Source of the DNA: Nostoc sp. GT001
Lineage (GTDB): Bacteria; Cyanobacteriota; Cyanobacteriia; Cyanobacteriales; Nostocaceae
Assembly (NCBI RefSeq): GCF_030382115.1
Contig: NZ_JAUDRJ010000003.1
Coordinates: 91,823 to 145,615 of the forward strand
DNA: 53,793 nucleotides
Reading direction: 5' to 3'
Part shown: piece after piece, positions 1 to 8,732 of the stretch
Position numbering within the stretch: position 1 is the first letter of the stretch
Layout: the number at the start of each line of letters is the position of its first letter
Position numbers and translations under genes: made by a program
The notes under the pieces: model-generated
Database searches by the model: none
The model's input: the letters and a program-made list of their open reading frames with translations, nothing else
What the model was told of the DNA's origin: nothing

Positions 1-1398
1 CCCCCCCTAATTGAGGCGATTGACCGTCATGTAAGTTGGATGACGAATCCTGCTGACAACCAAACAGCCATAAAATTCGTGCGCCGCAATACTCTCGATC
101 CGGCTCCCTTTCGGCGGCAAGTACGGCAGATTCTCAAGGATACTGTGCGCTACTTTGAGGAGGGATATGAAGAAGACCCGATTGGCGAAGATTTGTTGAG
201 TGTAGTGCAAACTGCGGTAGATTTTAGCGAACGGGGAGAAGGTGAAAATGCGATCGCTATTTTGTCAGCGATTACCTCTACCTGTGCGGAAAATTGGGAT
301 GATGTTGCCGAATATGGCGCTGAAAATGATGAAGTTGTCGCGGAATTAAATAATGCTTGGTGTGAAGCAGTTCTAATCGCCGAACTTACTCCAGAAGAAA
401 AAGTTGATATTCAAATAAATTTGGAAGCTTGGCAAGATGAGTGGAATGCTGATTTTGGTCTAGTCATGGAGGCTTTACGCCAAGGTTGGGATTATCTGCC
501 GCTGGTACAAGTTCTCCAAGGTAACATTACTGAAAGGGGAGCATGGGAAGAAGACGTACCAGATTATGCAGACGATTTGGCATTAATTCGCCTGAAAATT
601 CTCGAACGTCAAGAACGTTATCAAGAATACCTGTATTTAGCAGAAGCGGAAGGGCAAACCCAGCAATATCTGACAATGTTGGGGCGTTTAGGCAGGGTGG
701 AAGAAGCAATTGATGCTGCTCAAACCCAGATGAACTCAATGGAAGAAGCCTTTGCCCTAGCGAAAACACTCAGTCTTCAGGGAGCGTTACAGCAAGCACT
801 AGATATAGCCCAGAGTGGATTAAATTTACCGGGTAATTGTCAGTATGAATTGGGAATTTGGACAAGTGATTTAGCTAGTGAGTTGGGTAATAGTGAAGCT
901 GCTTTATTAGCAATCAAGGCAGCTTTTCAAATGAAGCCCTCCTTTGTGGATTACCAAAGGATGGCAGAATTAGCTGGGGAAAACTGGGAAAGTGTCAAAA
1001 CAGACCTGCTGAGAATTGTCCGTACTTGTAGTGGTTGGGGAACAGAATCAGCCAAGGTAGATATATTCTTGCATGAGGGGCTAATTGATGATGCAATTGC
1101 GATCGCTAGTGAACTAAGTTCCGATCGTTCAGAGTTAATTCACCGAGTTATGGATGCTGCTATCCCTCATAATCCTGGTTGGGTGATTGCGAATGCTCGT
1201 CGCCGTGCTGAAAAGATTATGGATGCAGGTAAAGCCGAATACTATTATTACGCAGTTGAATGGTTGAAAAAGGCGCGTAATGCCTACCTGGAATCTGGGA
1301 AGAAAGCTGACTGGTTAAGCTATCGGGACAACTTGATGCAAACTCATGCTCGTAAACGTAAATTGATGGGAATGTTTCAGCAAAGCGGTATGCAGTGA
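1..1398 (+). CDS. SWIM zinc-finger family protein, C-terminal part (5' truncated by window)
   Basis: The reading frame is open from the first base, with residues such as LIEAIDRHVSWM before the first in-window ATG at 40, so the true start lies upstream of the window. The visible ~465 residues are acidic and helical. Blocks such as YRRQVRQ-like FRRQVRQIL, AIAILSAIT and LEAWQDEWNADFG resemble the region that follows the SWIM zinc finger (CxCx(n)CxH) in cyanobacterial SWIM-domain proteins. The zinc finger itself should lie just outside the window. Repeated helix pairs in residues 170-400 suggest a TPR-like solenoid. The substrate or partner is unknown; SWIM domains bind DNA or protein. The family assignment is from recall of cyanobacterial homologues and is fairly confident; the function is not known. 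Confidence 0.75.
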   Translation, partial: PPLIEAIDRHVSWMTNPADNQTAIKFVRRNTLDPAPFRRQVRQILKDTVRYFEEGYEEDPIGEDLLSVVQTAVDFSERGEGENAIAILSAITSTCAENWDDVAEYGAENDEVVAELNNAWCEAVLIAELTPEEKVDIQINLEAWQDEWNADFGLVMEALRQGWDYLPLVQVLQGNITERGAWEEDVPDYADDLALIRLKILERQERYQEYLYLAEAEGQTQQYLTMLGRLGRVEEAIDAAQTQMNSMEEAFALAKTLSLQGALQQALDIAQSGLNLPGNCQYELGIWTSDLASELGNSEAALLAIKAAFQMKPSFVDYQRMAELAGENWESVKTDLLRIVRTCSGWGTESAKVDIFLHEGLIDDAIAIASELSSDRSELIHRVMDAAIPHNPGWVIANARRRAEKIMDAGKAEYYYYAVEWLKKARNAYLESGKKADWLSYRDNLMQTHARKRKLMGMFQQSGMQ

Positions 1399-1474
1399 AG
1401 AAGGTAGCAGGTAGGAGGTTGCAATGAGCGGTGTAGGCTTGTCTTTCAGAGACGCACAAGAGAAAGACCTACAC

Positions 1475-1600
1475 TAGACTTCTTGCAAAAGTAGGGAAAA
1501 GGGTAAGGGGGAAAGGGGAAAGGAACAATAAAAAACCTTTTCCCTTTAACCTTTTCCCTTTTCCCACAAGAGTGCAAAAATTACTTTTGCAAGAGGTCTA
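1475..1600. repeat. MITE-like imperfect palindrome
   Basis: Terminal arms tagacttcttgcaaaagta (1475-1493) and its reverse complement at 1582-1600 match at 18 of 19 positions. The interior is also self-complementary: a purine-rich half (gggaaaagggtaag...) faces a pyrimidine-rich half (ccttttccctttaacc...), so the whole 126 bp can fold into one long hairpin. It encodes no protein. Similar G/A-rich hairpins occur at 12319-12452 and 26040-26079. Confidence 0.75.
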
Positions 1601-1669
1601 CTGATTGCAGCACACTCTCATCAGAAATTTGGTATCAGATTTAACTGTAAAAAAAGCACGGAGATACTA

Positions 1670-1705
1670 GGCGTAGCTTGCTTCCACGTAGTGGTACGGG
1701 AAGCC
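1670..1705. repeat. Palindromic cyanobacterial repeat, copy 1 (GGCGTAGCTTGCTTCC type)
   Basis: The sequence starts ggcgtagcttgcttccac and contains ccac-gta-gtgg and cttcc...gggaag complementary blocks. A second copy lies at 29750-29779 (gcgtagcttgcttccacgaagtggtacgcc class). It is a dispersed intergenic repeat of the kind common in Nostocales. The rest of the 1399-1933 gap holds the MITE-like element at 1475 and no convincing gene. Confidence 0.65.
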
Positions 1706-1933
1706 TTTGACTACATAAATTTTGCCTACTAAGGATTTCGGGCAACGCATAATTAATTTAATTTCACCAGATATCTCATTAATACTTTTAAATCTGCAAT
1801 CACCAGATGATTTAGCTTTTAAAGTGAGATTTGCTCAAGATATCAACTTTAGCGACAAAAGATGAAGTAAGATTCACATCTGAAGCAGTCCCCGTATAAT
1901 CCCATAGTTACTGACAAAAAATAGTCCAGTGCG

Positions 1934-3730
1934 ATGATTGATAAATACCCTCAGAATCTTATAGTGTCCTGCTTACCGCTGAGTATGCTTCTATTACTTA
2001 GCAGTACATCTTTAAGTCCACTGAAAGCTCAGGCTGTTGATACTACACAATTACCAACGAGTGATTTCACCCTATCACAACAAATTCCACCACCACAGGA
2101 TATCCAACCACCCACACCCTCACCACTTCCCTCACCTGAAGTGCCACAGCCACTCCCTCCACCAGCAGAACTACTTCCACCCTCTGCCCCAACTCCCACA
2201 CCTGATGCACCACTCCCTGGTAACTTTCCTCAAACTATTGTTGTTGAACGCTTTGAAGTTGTTGGTAGCACAGTTTTCAGTGCCCAAGAATTAGCCAAAG
2301 TCACTGCTGAATTTACCAAACGACCGATCTCACTGACCCAAGTGTATCAAGCACGTTCTAAAATCACTGAGTTATATGTCAAAAATGGTTACATTACTTC
2401 TGGTGCCTATATTCCACCTCAAACAATCCAATCTGGTGTTCTCAAAATTCAGGTGGTCGAAGGTAAATTAGAAGATATTCAGGTAACTGGGACTCGGCGG
2501 TTGAACCCGAATTATGTCCGTAGCCGACTAGCAATCGCGACATCACCGCCTCTGAATCGCCAGCGTTTATTAGAAGCCCTGCAACTGCTGCAACTTAATC
2601 CTTTGATTCAAAACGTGACTGCTGAACTCTCAGCAGGATCGCGGACGGGTACGAGTCTTTTGGAAGTTAAAATCAGTGAGGCAAAAACCTTTAGTGGGCA
2701 AATAGTTCTTGATAATGGGCGATCGCCTAGTGTTGGCAGTTTTCGCCGCGGGTTAAGATTGAATGAAGCCAACTTACTTGGATTGGGGGATAGTCTGAGT
2801 GTAGGCTACACCAATACTGATGGTAGCAATTCCTTTGACGCTAGTTACACGTTGCCTCTTAATCCCCGCAACGGAACGCTTACCTTGAACTATGGCACTA
2901 CGTCGAGCAATGTCATTGAGCCTCCTTTCGACTTCCTAGATATCGAATCAGCTTCTCGCTACTACGAACTGACATTCCGCCAGCCAATAATCCAAACTCC
3001 TACACAAGAATTCGCTCTGGGGTTAACAGCTTCCCGACGCGAAAGTGATATCTCGTCCTTGTTACAGAGAGAAGGGGTTCCCGCCTCTGAACTTTCGCCT
3101 GGTGCTGATGATGAGGGACGCACTAGGGTATCGGCGTTGCGATTTTTTCAAGAATGGACGAGTCGTAACAGTCGTGAAGTCATCGCCCTACGCTCTCAAT
3201 TCAGTTTGGGCATAGATGTGTTGAATGCCACAGTTAATCAAGATGCTCCCGATAGCCGTTTTTTTGCTTGGCAAGGGCAAGCGCAGTGGGCGCGCCTTTT
3301 AGCTCCTGAAACTTTATTGTTATTACGTTTAAATACGCAACTAGCATCTACAAAACTTCTGCCGATAGAGCAATTTGGTATCGGTGGACAGGATAGCATT
3401 CGCGGCTACCGTCAAGATTACCTGCTGACAGATAATGGCACTTTTGTGTCTGCGGAAGTTCAAGTACCAATTCTGCGCTTACCGCAGATAAATAGCATCT
3501 TACAGGTTATCCCCTTTGTAGATTTTGGTGTTGGCTGGAATACTTCTGGTAAAGATAATCCCGATCGCAATACTTTAGCTGCTGTTGGTCTGGGGTTGCG
3601 TTTGGCACAGGGCGATCGCTTCACCGTTCGTCTTGATTGGGGTATTCCTTTGGTATCTATTAACTCAAATAATGAGAGAACATTACAAGAAAACGGTCTG
3701 TATTTTAGTTTACTCTATAATCCTTTTTAA
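1934..3730 (+). CDS. ShlB/FhaC/HecB-type outer-membrane transporter (two-partner secretion, TpsB)
   Basis: The 598-residue protein belongs to the Omp85/TpsB superfamily, which moves a partner exoprotein (TpsA) across the outer membrane. A signal peptide occupies about residues 1-33 (hydrophobic LPLSMLLLLSST, then KAQA). A proline-rich linker spans ~50-95. A POTRA_2 domain spans ~99-176 (IVVERFEVVGSTVFS ... YVKNGYITSGAYIPP), a second POTRA follows to ~250, and a 16-strand barrel fills the remainder. The L6-loop motif appears as SIRGYRQ near residue 493, and the chain ends in Phe, the usual BAM recognition signal. No haemagglutinin-like TpsA gene is adjacent, so its partner must be elsewhere. 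It is transcribed alone, and a strong hairpin follows the stop codon. Confidence 0.9.
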   Translation: MIDKYPQNLIVSCLPLSMLLLLSSTSLSPLKAQAVDTTQLPTSDFTLSQQIPPPQDIQPPTPSPLPSPEVPQPLPPPAELLPPSAPTPTPDAPLPGNFPQTIVVERFEVVGSTVFSAQELAKVTAEFTKRPISLTQVYQARSKITELYVKNGYITSGAYIPPQTIQSGVLKIQVVEGKLEDIQVTGTRRLNPNYVRSRLAIATSPPLNRQRLLEALQLLQLNPLIQNVTAELSAGSRTGTSLLEVKISEAKTFSGQIVLDNGRSPSVGSFRRGLRLNEANLLGLGDSLSVGYTNTDGSNSFDASYTLPLNPRNGTLTLNYGTTSSNVIEPPFDFLDIESASRYYELTFRQPIIQTPTQEFALGLTASRRESDISSLLQREGVPASELSPGADDEGRTRVSALRFFQEWTSRNSREVIALRSQFSLGIDVLNATVNQDAPDSRFFAWQGQAQWARLLAPETLLLLRLNTQLASTKLLPIEQFGIGGQDSIRGYRQDYLLTDNGTFVSAEVQVPILRLPQINSILQVIPFVDFGVGWNTSGKDNPDRNTLAAVGLGLRLAQGDRFTVRLDWGIPLVSINSNNERTLQENGLYFSLLYNPF

Positions 3731-3733
3731 GCC

Positions 3734-3778
3734 CTGTCCATGTCCACCCTATTAAGAGTTGAGGGTGGACATGGACAG
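3734..3778 (+). terminator. Perfect 17-bp stem hairpin after the TpsB gene
   Basis: The arms ctgtccatgtccaccct (3734-3750) and agggtggacatggacag (3762-3778) are perfectly complementary, with an 11-nt loop. The hairpin starts 3 bases after the stop codon. It has no T-run, so it may act as a transcript-stabilising or Rho-type element rather than a simple intrinsic terminator. Confidence 0.6.
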
Positions 3779-3820
3779 TAGTCAATGATGAAAAAATGAT
3801 GATTATCTAAGTTTTTATAA

Positions 3821-3848
3821 AAAAGACCCTGGGTTATGATTCCAGGGT
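3821..3848 (-). terminator. Rho-independent terminator for the kinase operon (minus strand)
   Basis: On the minus strand, accctgg (3842-3848) pairs with ccagggt (3826-3832). The stem is followed by a tcttttttat stretch, giving a stem plus U-run. It lies ~320 bp downstream of the kinase stop at 4165. The remaining bases up to 4164 show no gene. Confidence 0.5.
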
Positions 3849-4164
3849 GCATACACGTTTTTCAGGCATTAATAGGTTGAATAATAACTTTGTCAAATAG
3901 TTATTTCTACTATCTATAGAATGATACAAAAGTAGATTTAGTTATTTTAGTCGATCAATACATCTGCCATTGGGAGTATACAAATATTGGAAGAGGCAAG
4001 TTATCTGGCAGTATTCTAGATTGGATTAACCTTCAAATGCTGCTGTAATTAATCCATATAATTTAAGCTAATTTAAGTTTTGTTAGGGACATAAAAACAC
4101 ATCAAAAATTAATGTAATTTATTGGGAGATATCCGCATAATAATCTGTGGTGAAGGAGAATAGC

Positions 4165-5289
4165 TTAAGTGTTTTTAGGTAGTTGAACAGTAAACAAACT
4201 ACCTTTACCTAGTTCAGAAGCGACCTTGATAGTTCCTGCGTGCCCTTCTATAATGCGATGGGATAGATGTAGTCCTAAGCCACTACCTGAGCGTTTATTT
4301 CTGCCTTGGCGAAATCGCTCGAAAATTGTTCCTTGATCTTCTGGCGCAATCCCATATCCTGTATCTTGTACCTCAATTATGACCGAATCTGGATCTCCTA
4401 GATTAGATGAGGTTTCATAAATACGGATTGTTATGCCTCCCGTATCTGTAAATTTGATGGCATTTGCAATCAGGTTGTTTAACACTCGCCGTAACTCTAA
4501 GCGATCGCCCATGATAATAGCAGCGTTTTGACTCAGTGGATCTAATTCACGGGTATCTATTTCCAGAGTCAAGCCTTTTTCATTAGTTAGAGGACTTAGT
4601 TCGCTGACTACTTCTTGAGATATCTCAGATAAATCGCATTCCTCCCAATTCAACGTTTTTTTACCTGCCTCGAAGCGATAGACTTCTAAGAGCGTGTTGA
4701 CCATTTCCATCAAATTTTGGTTACTGCGAATCATAACTGCGATCGCCTGTTTCATTTCCGGCGAAATTTTACAGAATGTTTCCATTTCAAACAAATTCAA
4801 CATCCGATCGGCGGCTACTAGGGGAGTTCGCAAGTCATGAGTCAGACGGGAAACAAAATCTTCCCGTTGGCGGGCCATTTTTTGTTGTTCGTCCAGACTG
4901 TGCTTGAGACGTAATAGCGATCGCACTCTTGCCAGTAGTTCATCAGTATCAAATGGTTTACGAATAAAATCATCAGCACCAGCATCCAAACCTTCGACAA
5001 CGCTGGATTGGTGAAAGGCAGTAATTAACAGAATTGGAATATAAGAGATTGCAGGGTTATTCCGAATCCGACGTGTGACTTCATAGCCATCTATCCCTGG
5101 CATCATTACATCTAACAGAATCAGATCGGGTGGAGATTGCTCAATTTTGCGTAAAGCCTTGATTCCATCTGAAGCCAAATCAATTTTATACCCCTCACTT
5201 TCTAAAATTGCTTGAACCAAAATGAGATTATCTTGAGTGTCGTCAACTGCTAAGATGCGATAAATTTTATTATTTTCAACTACAGACAT
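4165..5289 (-). CDS. Response regulator-histidine kinase fusion (receiver, HisKA, HATPase_c)
   Basis: This 374-residue soluble signalling protein has a receiver domain at ~10-125, with acidic pair D16/D17, phosphoacceptor D60 (LLDVMMPG), T90 and K111 (RKPF). The HisKA domain has phospho-accepting H151 in RLTHDLRTPL. The HATPase_c domain spans ~255-372: N-box NLIANAIKF, G1 DTGYGI, G2 GSGLGL. No transmembrane segment is present, so it senses through its receiver or a partner. The start is 16 bp after the stop of the upstream kinase (5306-6661), so the two are probably co-transcribed on the minus strand. All catalytic residues are visible, so it should be an active kinase. The specific pathway is not recognisable. 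Confidence 0.9.
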   Translation of the reverse strand: MSVVENNKIYRILAVDDTQDNLILVQAILESEGYKIDLASDGIKALRKIEQSPPDLILLDVMMPGIDGYEVTRRIRNNPAISYIPILLITAFHQSSVVEGLDAGADDFIRKPFDTDELLARVRSLLRLKHSLDEQQKMARQREDFVSRLTHDLRTPLVAADRMLNLFEMETFCKISPEMKQAIAVMIRSNQNLMEMVNTLLEVYRFEAGKKTLNWEECDLSEISQEVVSELSPLTNEKGLTLEIDTRELDPLSQNAAIIMGDRLELRRVLNNLIANAIKFTDTGGITIRIYETSSNLGDPDSVIIEVQDTGYGIAPEDQGTIFERFRQGRNKRSGSGLGLHLSHRIIEGHAGTIKVASELGKGSLFTVQLPKNT

Positions 5290-5305
5290 GATTTATAAAT
5301 TTTTA

Positions 5306-6661
5306 TCAGTTTTTTGGGAAGTAATTTTTAAATTTAGGATATTCTATTGGTGCTTTCCTGGCTTGAGAAGATGACTGGTGAGGATTTTTAGCAGGGCAAA
5401 AAAAATCGTCGCTATCGTTATCTAACTGTGAAGCTGGAGCATGGGGTGCTACAGTCGGTAATGTAATTTGACGTGGCAATTCAATTTTAAACATTGAACC
5501 CACCCCCAATTTACTCTCAAGAAATATTTTACCGCCCATCATTCGCACTAGCGAATCTATAATTGCCAAACCCAGACCTGTACCTGGATATTTGCGAGTG
5601 ATAGTTTGATCGACTTGCCGAAATGCTTCAAAAATATGCTTAAAATCTCTGGGGGCTATGCCTATACCTGTATCTTGAACGATAATTACCACTCGATTTG
5701 CAGGGAGTTCCTTGACCTCAACCCAAATTTCACCAGATTCTGTGAATTTAATGGCGTTGGAAAGCAGGTTAATTAAAATCTGTTTGACACGAACCGGATC
5801 GTTAAATACCAAAGGATTTTGCAAATCGGTTTGTACTAACAATGAAAGATTTTTAGCATCAGCTAGGGAACGCATTTCACTGACAACAAGATTGATTACC
5901 TTTGATATATCAAATCTTTCTGCCTTTAAATCTAATCCTCCTCCCTCCAGTTTGGAAAAGTCGAGAACTTCATTGAGTAGCATTAGTAAATGCTTCCCAT
6001 TATTCAAAATGCGCTCAACCATATCTGCTTGCTGGCGCGTTAGCTGACCGAATTTAGGACGCAGCAGTATTTGCGAAAAACCAATAATCGCATTCATCGG
6101 CGTTCTAAGTTCGTGAGATATAGTTGCCAAAAAAAGTGATTTTAGACGTGATGCCTCCAATAGCTTGAAGTTTTGTATTTGAATCTGTTGTTGTTGTCTC
6201 TCCAATTCTTGGTTCTGACAAATGAGTTGTTCATAAGTTTCTCTAAGTTGCTGATTTGCCAAATCCACCTGCATTTCCGCCCGATAAATCCGAATCACAT
6301 TCCGCAAAACCTGCGACAAAGTTTCTGGAGATATTCTAGACTTAGAGAGATAGTCTGTAGCACCAGCTTTCAATAATTGGAGAGTAATTTGTTCATCTCC
6401 TTGACCAGTTAGGACTACTAAAGGAACTTTAATTTCTGAAGAACGTAGCTGTTGAATCAAAGTTAGTGCATCCCTATCTGGTAAGGAATAGTTTAGGAAA
6501 ACACAATCGTAAGCAGTAATGCTTAAAACAGAGAACGCATCATTACCATTGCTTACTTCAGACAGTTGCATCTGAACACCTGCTGTAGTCAGAGCAGAAC
6601 AGATTGCTATCCGGTCTACTTCGTCATCGTCTACAACCAAAATTTTCAGCGTCTCTTCCAT
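5306..6661 (-). CDS. Histidine kinase with N-terminal receiver lacking the phosphoacceptor Asp
   Basis: The protein has 451 residues. The receiver-like domain spans ~5-125: acidic patch D11-D13, T85 (VVLTGQG) and K107 (YLSKS). The usual phosphoacceptor position reads FLNYSLPD, giving N57 (codon AAC) where family members have Asp. A coiled-coil linker runs ~128-175 (Q-rich, ERQQQQIQIQ), followed by HisKA with H183 (ISHELRTPMNAI) and HATPase_c at ~290-395 (N-box NLLSNAIKF, G1 DTGIGI, G2 GTGLGLAI). The C-terminal ~45 residues are low-complexity. The kinase core looks intact, but the receiver cannot be phosphorylated in the ordinary way, so it may be a pseudo-receiver. It is first of two kinase genes on the minus strand; remains of a response regulator lie upstream. 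Confidence 0.9.
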   Translation of the reverse strand: MEETLKILVVDDDEVDRIAICSALTTAGVQMQLSEVSNGNDAFSVLSITAYDCVFLNYSLPDRDALTLIQQLRSSEIKVPLVVLTGQGDEQITLQLLKAGATDYLSKSRISPETLSQVLRNVIRIYRAEMQVDLANQQLRETYEQLICQNQELERQQQQIQIQNFKLLEASRLKSLFLATISHELRTPMNAIIGFSQILLRPKFGQLTRQQADMVERILNNGKHLLMLLNEVLDFSKLEGGGLDLKAERFDISKVINLVVSEMRSLADAKNLSLLVQTDLQNPLVFNDPVRVKQILINLLSNAIKFTESGEIWVEVKELPANRVVIIVQDTGIGIAPRDFKHIFEAFRQVDQTITRKYPGTGLGLAIIDSLVRMMGGKIFLESKLGVGSMFKIELPRQITLPTVAPHAPASQLDNDSDDFFCPAKNPHQSSSQARKAPIEYPKFKNYFPKN

Positions 6662-6774
6662 CGGTTTTTATTTTCGCCGCCAAACATAGGTTGATGTATA
6701 ACATTTCTCTTTTTCAGTTTATCCAACTAAAGAATATAAGATTTTCGGATATCTAAAACCTGTAATTTGATTGA

Positions 6775-6921
6775 TTAAGATATTTTGCATAAGATCCACT
6801 TTAATAGCTGCTTGACACTCATCACATCAACTTCGTTATCCTCCATTAGTAGTATGTTGATCGCTCTTTCGGGACTTTCCTTGGGTTGAATTGAGTCTGT
6901 TGTATCTTCAATCTGGTTAAT
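6775..6921 (-). pseudogene. Remnant of an Rcp1-like response regulator (receiver N-terminus)
   Basis: The minus strand reads an open stretch containing AINILLMEDNEVDVMSVKQL and then runs to a stop at 6775-6777. This matches the opening of Rcp1-type receivers (ILLVEDDEVDVMNV...), including the acidic pair and V-D-V-M, but the remaining ~100 residues of the domain are missing and no start codon precedes it. The remnant sits 110 bp upstream of the kinase gene at 5306-6661 in the same orientation, so it was probably part of that operon. Confidence 0.55.
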
Positions 6922-7032
6922 TTACAAGACTCTGGTAACTAAACTCCTAGCAAATGACCAATGCCCTGCAAAAAATTAGTAATTAACAAGCAGACACCGC
7001 TGATATAAAGTAAAATAAAATACTTTACCAAC

Positions 7033-7144
7033 TTAAAACAATTGTAGATGAGTAAGCAAGCCATCGTCGTCAGTCATTGGTGAGAGTTGCATCCCATTAT
7101 CGTGTACCATAAGCTTGAACAGTTTTATCTATCAGGTTAGTTAG
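7033..7144 (-). pseudogene. Possible remnant of a histidine-kinase ATPase domain
   Basis: In one minus-strand frame LTNLIDKTVQAYGT resembles a kinase N-box (NLIDNAVQA). In another frame immediately downstream MVHDNGMQLSP resembles a G1 box (VxDNGxGLSP). Stops and a frame change separate them. It lies between the PAS remnant (7473-7610) and the receiver remnant (6775-6921), the order expected of one decayed kinase-regulator pair. The match is short and the call is weak. Confidence 0.25.
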
Positions 7145-7472
7145 ACCAGGTAAATAAAAAAGTAATATCTATAACTCTTTGTGAATCTGAAGTAATCCTA
7201 GCTCCTGAAATTTCAACTAATTTTTTTCGCGATCGCCACATCTGTATTAGTATTTTCCCGGTTATATCAGACTTATAGATGTTCGCAAAATTACCAAACC
7301 TTAATGCCGAAAAAAGGTTCTCGACAAAAGTTAGGCAAAAATTCAAAACCTAAAAGGGGAGAGGTTCGTACATTCGCACAGAGGGTTGCTATTATCTCCT
7401 GTGAAAAGTCAGATGAACAAGTTAGTCACCAAAAATTAGGAATTACTTTGCTGTTGGTGATTCCGCCAAATT

Positions 7473-7610
7473 TTAACGCTGCTGATTCCCTTCCATAAGG
7501 ATCTCTATTGGCTCTATCAATCGGATGAATCCAAAGGTTTGATTAAAAATCGCTCGCATCCATCGTTCACTTTCTCGCAAAGCAACTTTCACCCGCTGTA
7601 ATTTTTTCAT
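7473..7610 (-). pseudogene. Remnant of a PAS-domain sensor kinase
   Basis: The minus-strand frame reads KVALRESERWMRAIFNQTFG and continues FIRLIEPIEILMEGNQQ before a stop. This follows the start of a PAS domain in cyanobacterial kinases (ALRESEERFRAIFNQTFQFIGLL...). Just upstream, a different frame gives a linker-like helix (WDQTLKKAYENEKI), suggesting a frameshift. No intact kinase remains. The rest of the 6662-7930 gap shows only short, unsupported frames. Confidence 0.5.
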
Positions 7611-7930
7611 TTTCGTAAGCTTTTTTTAAAGTTTGATCCCAAATAATACTAATTAACCAATGGAACATGGCAACTCAAAGCTGAATTGTCAGCTAAGAAG
7701 GAGCAATTTGGCATTCGTTTTAATATTTCATACTTTTTATGTAAGTATCTATATATCTCCAGCTAGATTTGTCCTCTATCTAAATATAAAATTTTTGAGT
7801 ATTTGTTATTTCTATCGGTGGATGCAGACAGGTTAAAATATCATCTATCTTGAGTTTGGGAAAATAATAGATAGTAGTTACAAAAGGCAAGACTTTGAAA
7901 GATGCAAACAGCGCAAGAGTGAGTGTAGCG

Positions 7931-8653
7931 ATGAATGAAATTAGTATTATTTTAATTGAAGATCATGACTTAACGCGCATGGGGCTACGAGCAGCGTTAC
8001 AGTCTCATAGTGCATTGAAAGTAATTGGGGAAGCGGCAAATGCTACCCAAGGGTTAAAACTTTTAGAAACGGCCAAGCCAGATGTAGCGGTAGTAGATAT
8101 CGGCTTGCCTGACATGGATGGCATCGAACTCACTCGCAAATTTAAACGCTCCCAGGCTGAAAATGGGCAATCTACTACAAAGATTCTCATCTTGACAATG
8201 GATCATACAGAGGACGCTGTACTTGCAGCCTTTGCAGCTGGCGCTGATTCTTATTATATGAAAGAAACCAGCATCAGTAAATTAACTGAGGCAATTCAAG
8301 CAACTCACGGCGGTAACTCTTGGATCGATCCGGCAATTGCCAACGTGGTATTGCGGAAGATGCGCCAAGGTATTCCTGGAGAAAGTCAAGGTTCTGACAA
8401 GCCGAAGACTGTAAAAATTGAAGCGTTGGCATCAGAATACGAGCAAGTTTTGGAAACATACCCTCTGACTCAACGGGAACTGGAAATCCTAGAGTTGATT
8501 GTAGCTGGATGTAGCAATGGGCAAATTGCCGAGAAACTCTACATTACAGTTGGTACTGTCAAAACCCATGTTCGTAATATTCTAAATAAACTATGTGCTG
8601 ATGACCGTACCCAAGCTGCTGTGAGGGCCTTACGTTCGGGCTTGGTGGCGTAA
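7931..8653 (+). CDS. NarL/LuxR-family response regulator
   Basis: The regulator has 240 residues when started at the ATG at 7931 (MNEISIILIEDHDL). An in-frame TTG at 7895 would add 12 poorly conserved residues. The receiver spans ~4-125 with the E10/D11 acidic pair and phosphoacceptor D56 (VVDIGLPDMDG). A linker of ~50 residues follows. The C-terminal LuxR/GerE helix-turn-helix covers ~175-238, with the usual LTQRELEILELI and AEKLYITVGTVKTHV. It should bind DNA when phosphorylated. The cognate kinase is unknown. It points away from the minus-strand kinases, separated by the gap with kinase debris, so a former partnership is possible but unproven. Confidence 0.9.
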   Translation: MNEISIILIEDHDLTRMGLRAALQSHSALKVIGEAANATQGLKLLETAKPDVAVVDIGLPDMDGIELTRKFKRSQAENGQSTTKILILTMDHTEDAVLAAFAAGADSYYMKETSISKLTEAIQATHGGNSWIDPAIANVVLRKMRQGIPGESQGSDKPKTVKIEALASEYEQVLETYPLTQRELEILELIVAGCSNGQIAEKLYITVGTVKTHVRNILNKLCADDRTQAAVRALRSGLVA

Positions 8654-8732
8654 GGGATTAGGGACAAGGGAGATGAGGGGACAAGGGGACAAGGAGAATA
8701 ACCTGCCACAATGCCCCATACCCACTGCCCCA

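Noticed and set aside
1719..1865. Short plus-strand frame reading NLISPDISLILLNLQSPDD and DLAFKVRFAQDINFSDKR-like sequence
   Set aside because: Protein-like composition, but only ~48 codons, no ATG, no ribosome site and no family I recognise; it may be a gene remnant, but that cannot be supported.
7304..7498. 64-codon plus-strand frame MPKKGSRQKLGKNSKPKRG...
   Set aside because: Lies opposite the kinase debris, has no family resemblance, and its end overlaps the better-supported PAS remnant on the other strand.
8670..8700. Tandem ggggacaa units as a possible CRISPR or VNTR
   Set aside because: Only two to three degenerate units with no spacers; a low-complexity purine tract between convergent genes.
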